NCBI GenBank assembly: GCA_014799805.1
Contig: JAAVHJ010000021.1
Location: 1-45,321, forward strand
Source of the DNA: Ruminococcus sp.
GTDB lineage: Bacteria > Bacillota > Clostridia > Oscillospirales > Ruminococcaceae
Direction: 5' to 3'
Length of the DNA stretch: 45,321 nucleotides
The notes beneath the pieces are model-generated. The model was not told the origin of the DNA. It saw only the letters and a list, made by a program, of their open reading frames with translations, and searched no databases. Made by a program: the position numbers and the translations under genes. Shown one piece after another: positions 10,370 through 17,871 of the stretch (its first letter is position 1; every line of letters starts with the position of its first letter).

Positions 10370-10407
10370 CAATAAGCCCTGTTATTCACAGAGCTTATTG
10401 TTTTTTT
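10370..10407. terminator. Bidirectional terminator between convergent genes
   Basis: CAATAAGC ... GCTTATTG hairpin with an inner TGT/ACA pairing, followed by seven T on the plus strand. It separates the amidase gene from the convergent secreted-protein gene whose stop is 2 bp away. Confidence 0.85.
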
Positions 10408-10408
10408 A

Positions 10409-11677
10409 TTAAAATTTAGGCAATTCGCTGGAATAAGTCTTAGAACATTTGCCACATGCCCAATAAGTATATGCATAATTACCAAGTTCATTATCCCAAA
10501 GCTCAATTACTGCATAATTTTCAGGTGAAATCTGTTGTGCAGCACTACAATTTGCATTAATATGCACACAATTTGTTTCTAAATTTAAAATAAATTGTAA
10601 TGTTTTTGGTTCATTTGCCTGTACTGGGGGTTCAGTTTGTGGTTGTGTTGGCGGAGATGTAGGCGGTTCTGTTTTAGACTCTGTTATAGGTTCTGTTATG
10701 ATTTCTTTAGGAGCAAAGGGGTTTTTATCCATTACATCGCCATTGTCTGTATAGATCCAATACTCAGCCAACAGGTCACCGCTTAGCATAAGTTTTGCAT
10801 CCTGTTCTTCTTGATTAACATACTGATGAATTTCTATATTCAAAACATTTTCAGAAATACTAGCTTTAATCGCTTGTTTTCCTGTAGTATCTTCAATCAC
10901 AAATACTTTTGCTTTTTTACCATATTTATTATAAGCAGACAGGACATATTCAGGCATACTACCATTTGCATCAACAACAAGACATTTCCAATCACCAGTT
11001 ACATCATTTTCGACTTTATCATAGAACACAGGGTTTAAAGATTCAATATCTTTGTCACTGACACCAATTGCATTTTCTCTGTGCGGAATTGTTTCTATGA
11101 CTGCTTCTGTTGTTTCTGTTGTTTTATGTTCAGTTGCTTTTGTTGTTTCGGGTTCCGTTTCTTTTACTGTTTCTGATTCAGTTTCTGGTTCTTCTACTGG
11201 TTCATAACTAATATATACAGGATTTTCAAGATAAATAGTTCCTAACATATATCGCTTAAAAGTACCCTGAACAGTAATCATATCGCCTTCTTTGATATCT
11301 TTAGGCAAAATATCATCTAATTTTTCATCAAAATCAAAATTAATTTGAAATTCATAATAATCATTGTAACTCACATCTGTCAAAAGTTGCAATGTATGAT
11401 AAAGTTGATAACCCAAAGTACCCGTTATTTCATATGTAATATTCTCACAATCTTTTTTCGCCTGGCTATCGTCCTGTTTAAATTTTAAAGCTAATTCATC
11501 AGCAGTTAGCTTTGTAATTTCTGGTTTATCTACAGAATCAACAACTTGTTCTGAACTGATTTCTGTTTCTATTATAGCATCGGAATTTTCCTTTGATTTT
11601 GAAGAATTTGCACCACATCTTGAAAGTAAAAGCAATGCGATAAGTCCAACGCCAATTATAGTTTTTTTGGATTTCAT
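10409..11677 (-). CDS. Secreted OB-fold (tRNA_anti-like) protein with C-terminal Cys motif
   Basis: A 422-aa exported protein. Residues 1-22 form a hydrophobic signal with a lipobox-like LLLLSRC. Residues ~55-155 resemble the tRNA_anti-like OB fold found in many clostridial lipoproteins (PKDIKEGDMITVQGTFKRY). Low-complexity Glu/Thr and Pro/Thr linkers follow (~160-200 and ~325-355). The C-terminus (~365-420) has CVHINANC ... CGKC, a small cysteine module also seen at the end of other clostridial surface proteins. The lipobox carries Arg at the -1 position where Gly or Ala is normal, so lipidation is uncertain. Start supported by AAGGAG. No function can be assigned beyond a surface location. 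Confidence 0.72.
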   Translation of the reverse strand: MKSKKTIIGVGLIALLLLSRCGANSSKSKENSDAIIETEISSEQVVDSVDKPEITKLTADELALKFKQDDSQAKKDCENITYEITGTLGYQLYHTLQLLTDVSYNDYYEFQINFDFDEKLDDILPKDIKEGDMITVQGTFKRYMLGTIYLENPVYISYEPVEEPETESETVKETEPETTKATEHKTTETTEAVIETIPHRENAIGVSDKDIESLNPVFYDKVENDVTGDWKCLVVDANGSMPEYVLSAYNKYGKKAKVFVIEDTTGKQAIKASISENVLNIEIHQYVNQEEQDAKLMLSGDLLAEYWIYTDNGDVMDKNPFAPKEIITEPITESKTEPPTSPPTQPQTEPPVQANEPKTLQFILNLETNCVHINANCSAAQQISPENYAVIELWDNELGNYAYTYWACGKCSKTYSSELPKF

Positions 11678-11706
11678 GTTTGATTCTCCTTGTTATTAAT
11701 AATATA

Positions 11707-11746
11707 ACAAAAACTGCTGTGCGGCTTTCATCACGACAGCAGTTTC
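11707..11746 (-). terminator. Terminator downstream of tRNA-Leu
   Basis: Hairpin with AAACTGCTGT and ACAGCAGTTT arms. The run of A on the plus strand gives a T run on the minus strand, so it terminates the tRNA-Leu transcript before the secreted-protein gene. Confidence 0.75.
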
Positions 11747-11771
11747 TATTTTTAGTAACCTGAAAATTTAG

Positions 11772-11855
11772 TGCGGATAACAGGAGTTGAACCTGCACCC
11801 CCTTGCGAGGACTAGCACCTGAAGCTAGCGCGTCTGCCTATTCCGCCATATCCGC
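11772..11855 (-). tRNA. tRNA-Leu (anticodon CAG)
   Basis: An 84-nt cloverleaf with acceptor arms GCGGATA/TATCCGC and a GGTTCAACTCC T-arm region. The anticodon stem CTAGC/GCTAG encloses loop TTCAGGT (anticodon CAG), and the long variable arm is expected for a class II tRNA. CCA is not encoded. It has its own strong promoter just upstream. Confidence 0.95.
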
Positions 11856-11901
11856 ATATAATAACATCTTACTATTTCCATTCTTGTACTTAACAGTAAT
11901 T

Positions 11902-11930
11902 ATTATAGCATAATTTTATTTATTTGTCAA
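11902..11930 (-). promoter_or_regulatory. Promoter of tRNA-Leu
   Basis: Minus-strand TTGACA (11930-11925), 17-bp spacer, TATAAT (11907-11902) with TGC before the -10 box: a full consensus promoter, as expected for a stable RNA gene. Confidence 0.9.
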
Positions 11931-12002
11931 GTATTTTTTTGAAAAATTTTTCAAAATTTATTTTTTTTATGAAAAAGACTAGTAAAATACAAAAATATAT
12001 GC

Positions 12003-12008
12003 TATAAT
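12003..12008 (+). promoter_or_regulatory. Extended -10 promoter of the cysteine desulfurase gene
   Basis: TATAAT preceded by TGC, 37 bp before the start codon. No clear -35 hexamer is visible 17 bp upstream, so this would depend on the extended -10 element. Confidence 0.6.
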
Positions 12009-12044
12009 ATAAATATTCCTGTGAAATAGAAAGGATTGAATAGA

Positions 12045-13187
12045 ATGGATTTTATTTATTTAGATAACGCTTCTACAACAAAGCCGTTTGCCTCTGTCGT
12101 ACATGCTGTTACAACATGTATGACTGAAAATTACGGCAATCCGTCATCTTTACATAAAATGGGGTTACAGGCACAGCTTTGTATGGATCATGCAAGAGCG
12201 ACTATTGCAGATTCTCTTTGGACAGCTCCAGAAAATATTTTATTTACATCAGGTGCAACAGAAAGTAATAATCTTGCCATTAAAGGAATTGCGAATATTT
12301 ATGGCAAAAGAAAAAATCATATTATTACTTCTGCTGTAGAACATGCCTCTGTTAGAAATACAATTGAAAAATTAGAACAACAAGGTTTTCAAGTGACTAG
12401 AATATTTCCAGACGAAAACGGACATTTTCAAGCAAAAGATTTTATCAATGCTGTGACAGACCAGACATTTCTGATTAGTATGATGCTAACAGAAAACGAA
12501 ACAGGAAGAATATTACCAGTGCAACAACTTTTTAAATTTATCAAAAAAAAATATCCTAACATAATTACACATTGTGATGCTGTGCAGGCTTACATGAAAA
12601 TTCCTATTAAAATAAATCAATTACAAGCAGATTTATTGTCTATTAGTTCACATAAAATACATGGTATCAAAGGTGTTGGGGCTTTGTATCTTAAAAAAGG
12701 CATTCGTTTAGAGCCGATTCTCACAGGTGGAAAACAAGAAAAAGCCATTCGTGCAGGAACAGAATCTGTGCCATTAATTCATGGATTCGGACAAGCAGTC
12801 AGTCTTATGCAAAATAATATTCCAGAACGCTTAGAACAAGCAAATTTAAAAAAAGCTTGTTTATTAAATTTATTATCTGGAATATCAGATATTTTTATTA
12901 ACAGTGATGTAACTGGCGAAAATTCTCCCTATATTGTAAATTTTTCTGTTAAAAATATTCGTTCTGAAATTATGTTGCATTATTTAGAAAGCAAAAATAT
13001 TTATGTTTCCAGTGGGTCGGCTTGTTCCAAAGGTGCAAAAAGTGGCGTTTTGTCAGCTTATCGTATCCCAGATAATTTAGCAGATTGTGCAATTAGAGTT
13101 AGTTTTTCAGAAGAGACGACAGAAGAAGATTTGCAAGCTCTGGTAGAAGCTATTAAAAATGGACAAAAAAATTTAATTCATAAGTGA
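12045..13187 (+). CDS. Cysteine desulfurase (NifS/IscS family)
   Basis: A 380-aa PLP enzyme that moves sulfur from cysteine onto its own active-site Cys as a persulfide. The N-terminus YLDNASTTKP, the PLP lysine in SSHKIHG (Lys204) and the catalytic loop SSGSACSKGAKSG (Cys327) are all present. The long Cys loop resembles the group I/NifZ type. The same-strand thiI gene 1.3 kb downstream suggests that it supplies sulfur to ThiI for 4-thiouridine in tRNA, as NifZ does in B. subtilis. The ATG at 12045 is preferred over TTG at 12036 because AAGGA lies about 9 nt before it. The Fe-S scaffold partner IscU is not in this window. Confidence 0.9.
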   Translation: MDFIYLDNASTTKPFASVVHAVTTCMTENYGNPSSLHKMGLQAQLCMDHARATIADSLWTAPENILFTSGATESNNLAIKGIANIYGKRKNHIITSAVEHASVRNTIEKLEQQGFQVTRIFPDENGHFQAKDFINAVTDQTFLISMMLTENETGRILPVQQLFKFIKKKYPNIITHCDAVQAYMKIPIKINQLQADLLSISSHKIHGIKGVGALYLKKGIRLEPILTGGKQEKAIRAGTESVPLIHGFGQAVSLMQNNIPERLEQANLKKACLLNLLSGISDIFINSDVTGENSPYIVNFSVKNIRSEIMLHYLESKNIYVSSGSACSKGAKSGVLSAYRIPDNLADCAIRVSFSEETTEEDLQALVEAIKNGQKNLIHK

Positions 13188-13199
13188 GTGAAATAAATC

Positions 13200-13640
13200 A
13201 TGAATAGAATGCTCTATCTTTCTAATATCATTAGTAATAAAAATATAATCACAAATCATTATGATTTTGAATATGCAGGAATAAAAGGCTATGCTGAAGC
13301 GATTGGCTATAAAATCATTTTTTTTAGAAGAAATTTATTTTCTATGTTAGAAGTAATCAGATTTTTTGAGATTATAAATCCAGAAGAAATTATTTTTTGC
13401 AATGCTATTTTAGAAAAAATAAATTTTCCCCTTAAATTTGGGACGAATTGCTCTAAAATTGATAAAATATTCGGAAAGGCAATTAAAAAAGAGAGCTATT
13501 TAATAGATTGCGATAGCTATTCTTATAAATTGTCAAATAATAATTTGATTGTTTTAGATATTGCTATTAAAAACAAAAAATTAATAGGATTGGAAATGAT
13601 ATATAATCAAGAAATTATCACTAGTATTGAAAATGACTAA
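13200..13640 (+). CDS. Small uncharacterised protein, possibly immunity-like
   Basis: A 146-aa protein that I do not recognise. It has no signal peptide or membrane segment and is rich in Ile, Asn and Lys. The pattern near the end (FGKAIKKESYLID, then a Tyr-rich strand, then IVLDIAIKNKKLIGLEMIYN) resembles small beta-rich immunity-type proteins, but this is a loose resemblance. It starts 12 bp after the cysteine desulfurase gene with a weak ribosome binding site and is followed 14 bp later by the broken methyltransferase. It therefore interrupts the usual nifS-thiI adjacency. No toxin gene is visible nearby. Confidence 0.6.
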   Translation: MNRMLYLSNIISNKNIITNHYDFEYAGIKGYAEAIGYKIIFFRRNLFSMLEVIRFFEIINPEEIIFCNAILEKINFPLKFGTNCSKIDKIFGKAIKKESYLIDCDSYSYKLSNNNLIVLDIAIKNKKLIGLEMIYNQEIITSIEND

Positions 13641-13654
13641 AAGGGGAAATTTAT

Positions 13655-14446
13655 ATGCAGATTACAAATCCTGAGATTGATAAAGGGAAAGCGTTTGATT
13701 GGGGCAGAACTTCGGAATTATATGCAAAATTCAGGGATATTTACCCAGAAATTTTTTATCAGAAAATTATTGCAAGAAATATTGGCTTGAAACATCAGAA
13801 AATATTAGATTTGGGAACAGGGACAGGCGTTTTGCCAAGAAATTTATATGCTTATGGTGCAGAATGGACAGGCATTGATATTTCTGAAAATCAAATTATA
13901 CAGGCAAAAAAACTTGCAGAACAACAAAACATGCAAATTACATTTCAAGCTTGTTCAGCTGAACAAGCAAATTTTCCAGAAAATTATTTTGACGCTGTAA
14001 CAGCGTGTCAATGTTTCTGGTATTTCAATCATGAAATACTAACGCCGATTTTGTCTAAAATTTTAAAGCAAAATGGCAAAATTTTGATTTTATATATGGC
14101 ATGATTGCCATTGGAAGATACTATTGCTAAAGCAAGTGAAGAATTAGTATTGCAATATAACCCAGATTGGACAGGTGCAGGCGAAATCAGAAAACAAATT
14201 GCCATTCCAGAAGCAATATTATCTGAATTTAAATTAATTTCCCATGAAGAATTTGATGTAAAAATCCCATTTACAAGAGATTCTTGGCATGGAAGAATGC
14301 AAGCTTGCAGAGGTGTTGGTGCATCACTGTCTGAACATGTACTTGTAGAATGGCAACAAGAACATAAAAATTTATTAGAAAAAATTGCACCTGAAAATTT
14401 TGAAATTCTGCATTATATTGCCATTGCAGAATTAGTAAAAAAATAA
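13655..14446 (+). pseudogene. SAM-dependent methyltransferase interrupted by in-frame TGA
   Basis: The two reading frames 13655-14104 and 14105-14446 are in the same phase and together form one class I methyltransferase of about 263 aa. Motif I is LDLGTGTGVLP, followed by WTGIDISENQI and AVTACQCFWYF. The first part ends ...LYMA, then TGA at 14102-14104, then LPLEDTIAKASEELVLQYNPDWTG, which continues the fold with no gap. From memory, relatives have Trp at this spot, so a single TGG-to-TGA change would explain it. A TTG directly follows the stop, so a restart is conceivable. TGA is a normal stop in neighbouring genes and the only Trp tRNA in this window has anticodon CCA. Start supported by AAGGGG. 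The substrate is unknown. Confidence 0.82.
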
Positions 14447-14475
14447 TAAAAATAGTAAGAAAGGCTGATATTATC

Positions 14476-15654
14476 ATGAAAGAAGTTATTTTAGTAAAAT
14501 ATGGCGAAATGGCTCTCAAAGGGCAAAATAAATATAGTTTTGAAGATATGCTATTCAGAAGCATTAAGCACAGATTGCATAATATAGGAAAATTTCAATA
14601 TAGTTCCGCACAGTCTACGATTTATATTGAAACCTTAGAAGATAATATAGATTTAGATGAAGCTGTTGAAATTTTAAAAAAAGTATTTGGCATTGCAAGT
14701 ATTTGTCGTGCATGTATCTGTGAAAAAAATTTTGCTGATATTCAGGAAAAGTCTCTGGTATATTTAAAAGAGCAGTTAGAAGATGTTGCTAGCTTTAAAG
14801 TAGAGGCAAAACGTGCTGATAAAAAATTTGCCATGAAATCACCTGAAATTTGTAGAGAATTGGGTTCTGCAATTTGTGAAGCATTTCCTGAACTGACAGT
14901 TGATGTGCATGAGCCAGAATTGACTGTTATCGTTGAAATTCGTGATTCTCATGCATATGTACATGCAGGAAAAATCAAGGGTGCAGGTGGTTTGCCTTTG
15001 GGAACAAGTGGGAAAGCAATGTTATTATTATCTGGTGGCATTGACAGTCCTGTTGCTGGCTACATGATGGCAAAAAGAGGGGTTATTATTTCTGCGATTC
15101 ATTTTGTAAGTCCGCCTTATACGTCCGATAGAGCCAGACTAAAAGTAGAGCAACTTTGTGATAAAATGACAGATTATTGCGGAGATATTAAATTTTATTG
15201 CGTGCCGTTCACGGAAATTCAGGAGCAGTTAAAACGCCGTTGTCCAGAAGAATTTTTTACAATTTTAATGCGTAGAATCATGATGATAATTGCTCAGGAA
15301 ATTGCCAAAAAAGAAAATTCTCTTGCATTAATCACAGGCGAAAGTGTTGGTCAAGTGGCTAGTCAGACGATTCAGGCAATGGTTTGTACAGATGCAGTTT
15401 GTCATATGCCTGTATTTCGTCCTATGATTGGCATGGATAAAACAGAAATTATTGAAATTGCCAGAAAAATTGACACGTTTGATATTTCCATTCAGCCTTA
15501 TGAAGATTGCTGTACTGTTTTTACGCCAAAACATCCAAAAATTCGTCCGCAATTAGAAATTATTGAACAAGCACAACAAGCAGGCGATTTTGCTGAGATG
15601 ATAGCAAAGGCAATTGAAAATACAGAGTTGAAACTATTCAAAATGCATTGTTGA
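14476..15654 (+). CDS. thiI: tRNA 4-thiouridine synthase ThiI
   Basis: A 392-aa enzyme that adenylates U8 of tRNA and inserts sulfur. An N-terminal ferredoxin-like/THUMP region (~1-170) precedes the PP-loop ATP-pyrophosphatase motif LLSGGIDSPVAGY (SGGIDS at 186-191). The protein ends without the rhodanese domain of the E. coli form, as is usual in Gram-positives. Such short forms receive sulfur from a dedicated cysteine desulfurase, which fits the NifS-type gene at 12045. It begins 29 bp after the broken methyltransferase and ends in TGA, showing that TGA is a stop here. Confidence 0.95.
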   Translation: MKEVILVKYGEMALKGQNKYSFEDMLFRSIKHRLHNIGKFQYSSAQSTIYIETLEDNIDLDEAVEILKKVFGIASICRACICEKNFADIQEKSLVYLKEQLEDVASFKVEAKRADKKFAMKSPEICRELGSAICEAFPELTVDVHEPELTVIVEIRDSHAYVHAGKIKGAGGLPLGTSGKAMLLLSGGIDSPVAGYMMAKRGVIISAIHFVSPPYTSDRARLKVEQLCDKMTDYCGDIKFYCVPFTEIQEQLKRRCPEEFFTILMRRIMMIIAQEIAKKENSLALITGESVGQVASQTIQAMVCTDAVCHMPVFRPMIGMDKTEIIEIARKIDTFDISIQPYEDCCTVFTPKHPKIRPQLEIIEQAQQAGDFAEMIAKAIENTELKLFKMHC

Positions 15655-15697
15655 AAAGCAAAAAAATTGTGAATGTTATTGAAATATAATAACTGCC

Positions 15698-15727
15698 TTG
15701 ACAAAGTATATAAAAATGTAGTAAAAT
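15698..15727 (+). promoter_or_regulatory. Promoter of the sortase operon
   Basis: TTGACA (15698-15703), 18-bp spacer, TAAAAT (15722-15727), 41 bp before the first sortase start. It separates the sortase/SpoIID group from thiI. Confidence 0.65.
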
Positions 15728-15767
15728 AAATATTAGAATATAATTATGATAAAATGGAGGAATTTAC

Positions 15768-16946
15768 ATGAAAAAAGAATCTGCATCTAACATGGATAAA
15801 TATATGGCGATAAAAAATGCAGTACATGAGCAAGAACTCGCAGAAGAAGCTGTTCAGGCAAAACAAAAAAATAATAAAAAAAAGAAAAAGAAAAAAAAAT
15901 CTTTGGGAAGAAAAATTGCTGGTTTGTTCCCTGAAAAAGGCGATAGTATATTTGAAGTTTTCAGGAAAATGATTTTTTTAGGTTCTTCTGCGGTATTTAT
16001 TGTTTGTTTGGTTTTAATCGGACAATATTTTTGGGATAATTACAAAGCAAGACAAGTACTTGAACCAATCAGACAAGCGTATATTAAACAGGCAAAAGAA
16101 GAAAAGGAAAAAATAAAGCCTATAGAAGATAATCAAGAAGATAGTTATCGATTGCTTGACTCCGCAAAGGCATTGTTAGAAATTAATAGCGATGTCGTTG
16201 GGTATATTCACATTCCGAATAAAACAGGTGAAGAAGAATCTTATGCCATTAGTTATCCTGTGGTACAAAGAAGAAACAAAGCAGATGGAAATTCTTATTA
16301 TTTAGATAAAAATATTAATAAAGAACAAGCAAGAAGTGGTTCTATTTTCATGGATTATCGAGATTTTTTTGATTATATGCTACCAGATTTAGACCAGGAC
16401 GGAAAGCAATTGGACACTTACAAGAGGGTAGAAGAAAATTCAGAAAATTTAGTGATTTATGGTCATAATATGCATGATTTTTCTATGTTTGGCGGGTTAA
16501 AAAGATATATTAATTCTGAGGGATATTATGAAAATCATCCGATTGTAGAATTAAATTCTAATTTTTTGCAGTATCAATATAAAATTTTTGGTATGATAGT
16601 TGTAGATGCCAATGATGAAACAGATACAAAATTTGAATACTGGAATGTTATGGATTTTGAAGACGAAAAAGATTTTTATAATTATGTCAATGAAGTAAAA
16701 CGCCGTACTGTGCGATTAACAGATGTTGATGTGAAATATGGAGACCAGTTGTTAACTTTGTCAACTTGTAACAGCACGTTTAGTAATGGCAGATTGGTTG
16801 TATTTGCTCGTTTGTTACGTGAGGGAGAAGATTTATATGAAGGTTGCACCAGTGTTGAAAATCCTAATGTAAAATGGTCAAATAGTTATTATAAATGGCA
16901 TAAAGAAACTTATGACCCAAATGCAGAATTTGTGCCATACGGTTAA
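15768..16946 (+). CDS. Class B sortase with Lys-rich cytosolic tail
   Basis: A 392-aa membrane-anchored cysteine transpeptidase. Residues 1-60 are cytosolic and include an eight-Lys run encoded by an A-rich tract (15865-15899). A transmembrane helix lies at ~64-86 (FLGSSAVFIVCLVLIGQYFW). The sortase domain (~125-385) has the catalytic set: His233 in YGHNMHDFS, Cys334 in TLSTCNS, Arg348 in FARLLREGE. Spacing and the FMDYRDFFDY strand are class B-like. Start supported by GGAGG. It is first in a run with a second sortase 41 bp downstream and a secreted SpoIID-like protein. No LPXTG- or NPQTN-type substrate is visible in the same run, so its target is unknown. Confidence 0.92.
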   Translation: MKKESASNMDKYMAIKNAVHEQELAEEAVQAKQKNNKKKKKKKKSLGRKIAGLFPEKGDSIFEVFRKMIFLGSSAVFIVCLVLIGQYFWDNYKARQVLEPIRQAYIKQAKEEKEKIKPIEDNQEDSYRLLDSAKALLEINSDVVGYIHIPNKTGEEESYAISYPVVQRRNKADGNSYYLDKNINKEQARSGSIFMDYRDFFDYMLPDLDQDGKQLDTYKRVEENSENLVIYGHNMHDFSMFGGLKRYINSEGYYENHPIVELNSNFLQYQYKIFGMIVVDANDETDTKFEYWNVMDFEDEKDFYNYVNEVKRRTVRLTDVDVKYGDQLLTLSTCNSTFSNGRLVVFARLLREGEDLYEGCTSVENPNVKWSNSYYKWHKETYDPNAEFVPYG

Positions 16947-16987
16947 TTTATTAAAAAACGAAAAAACTACGAAAAGAGTGTGATAAA

Positions 16988-17854
16988 ATGGATTCTAAAA
17001 AAACAAAAAAATTATGGGCAACGGCTGGAATCTGTGGTGTAGTACTTGTTGCACTGACAGCAGGATTATTATTACTAAATCATAAAAATTCTGCACCAGA
17101 AGAAATCATTCCTGCTGATATAAGTGCTGAAATTCCTGAAACAGTGCCAACAAATTCAGCTCCTGAAGCAGAACAAGAAGAATTTAATCTCAAGAATCTG
17201 GCAATTCAGGAAGGGAATTTTGGATTATCTCCTTCTATGACAGGTATGGCAAAAAGTATGCGGGAATATAATCAAGATTCTATTGGTTGGATTCGCATTG
17301 CTGGTACACAGGTAGATAATCCTATTGTACAGGGTGATGATGATGCCTATTATCTGGATATGGGATTTGATAAAAAATCTTATCGTGCAGGAACAGTTTT
17401 TCTGGATTTTAGAAATTATTTTGATTATGATGCTAGTACTTGGTCAGATAATTTAATTTTATATGGTCATAATATGGCAAATAATGAAATGTTCGGCTCA
17501 CTTCGCAGATATCGTCAGGATTTAAATTATTATAAAAATAATCAGTTTATTGAACTGGATTCTAATTATGAACATGCAACTTATGTGATTTTTGCATTGC
17601 CCATTACTTACGGCGGTGCAGATGCAGAATGGACTTATTGGAATAAATTAGAATTTCCAGAACAGGCTGATTTTGATGATTATATTAATCATGCAAGAGA
17701 AAAAAGCCTTGTAGATATTAATGTTGATGTGCAATATGGAGATAAATTAATTACATTATCCACATGCTATTCTGATGAAGATGATTCCAGATTTTTAGTC
17801 ATTGGCAGAAAACTCCGTGAAGGCGAGACTGTGGAAACATTTGCAAATTCTTAA
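16988..17854 (+). CDS. Class B sortase (second copy)
   Basis: A 288-aa class B sortase. One membrane helix lies at ~8-30, then an acidic Pro/Glu linker to ~70, then the sortase domain. Catalytic residues are His161 (YGHNMAN), Cys260 (TLSTCYS) and Arg274 (VIGRKLREGE). It is clearly homologous to the preceding gene (shared FLDFRNYFDY/FMDYRDFFDY strand and REGE after the Arg) but lacks the Lys-rich tail and the large inserts, so it is a diverged paralogue rather than a recent copy. The ribosome binding site is weak (AAGAGTG). The SpoIID-like gene starts 17 bp later, which implies one transcript. Confidence 0.92.
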   Translation: MDSKKTKKLWATAGICGVVLVALTAGLLLLNHKNSAPEEIIPADISAEIPETVPTNSAPEAEQEEFNLKNLAIQEGNFGLSPSMTGMAKSMREYNQDSIGWIRIAGTQVDNPIVQGDDDAYYLDMGFDKKSYRAGTVFLDFRNYFDYDASTWSDNLILYGHNMANNEMFGSLRRYRQDLNYYKNNQFIELDSNYEHATYVIFALPITYGGADAEWTYWNKLEFPEQADFDDYINHAREKSLVDINVDVQYGDKLITLSTCYSDEDDSRFLVIGRKLREGETVETFANS

Positions 17855-17871
17855 TAACAGAGGCAATTTTC

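Noticed and set aside
14102..14104. TGA read as Trp or selenocysteine
   Set aside because: addB and thiI end in TGA, the tRNA-Trp here has anticodon CCA, and no selenocysteine-type hairpin is evident after the codon.
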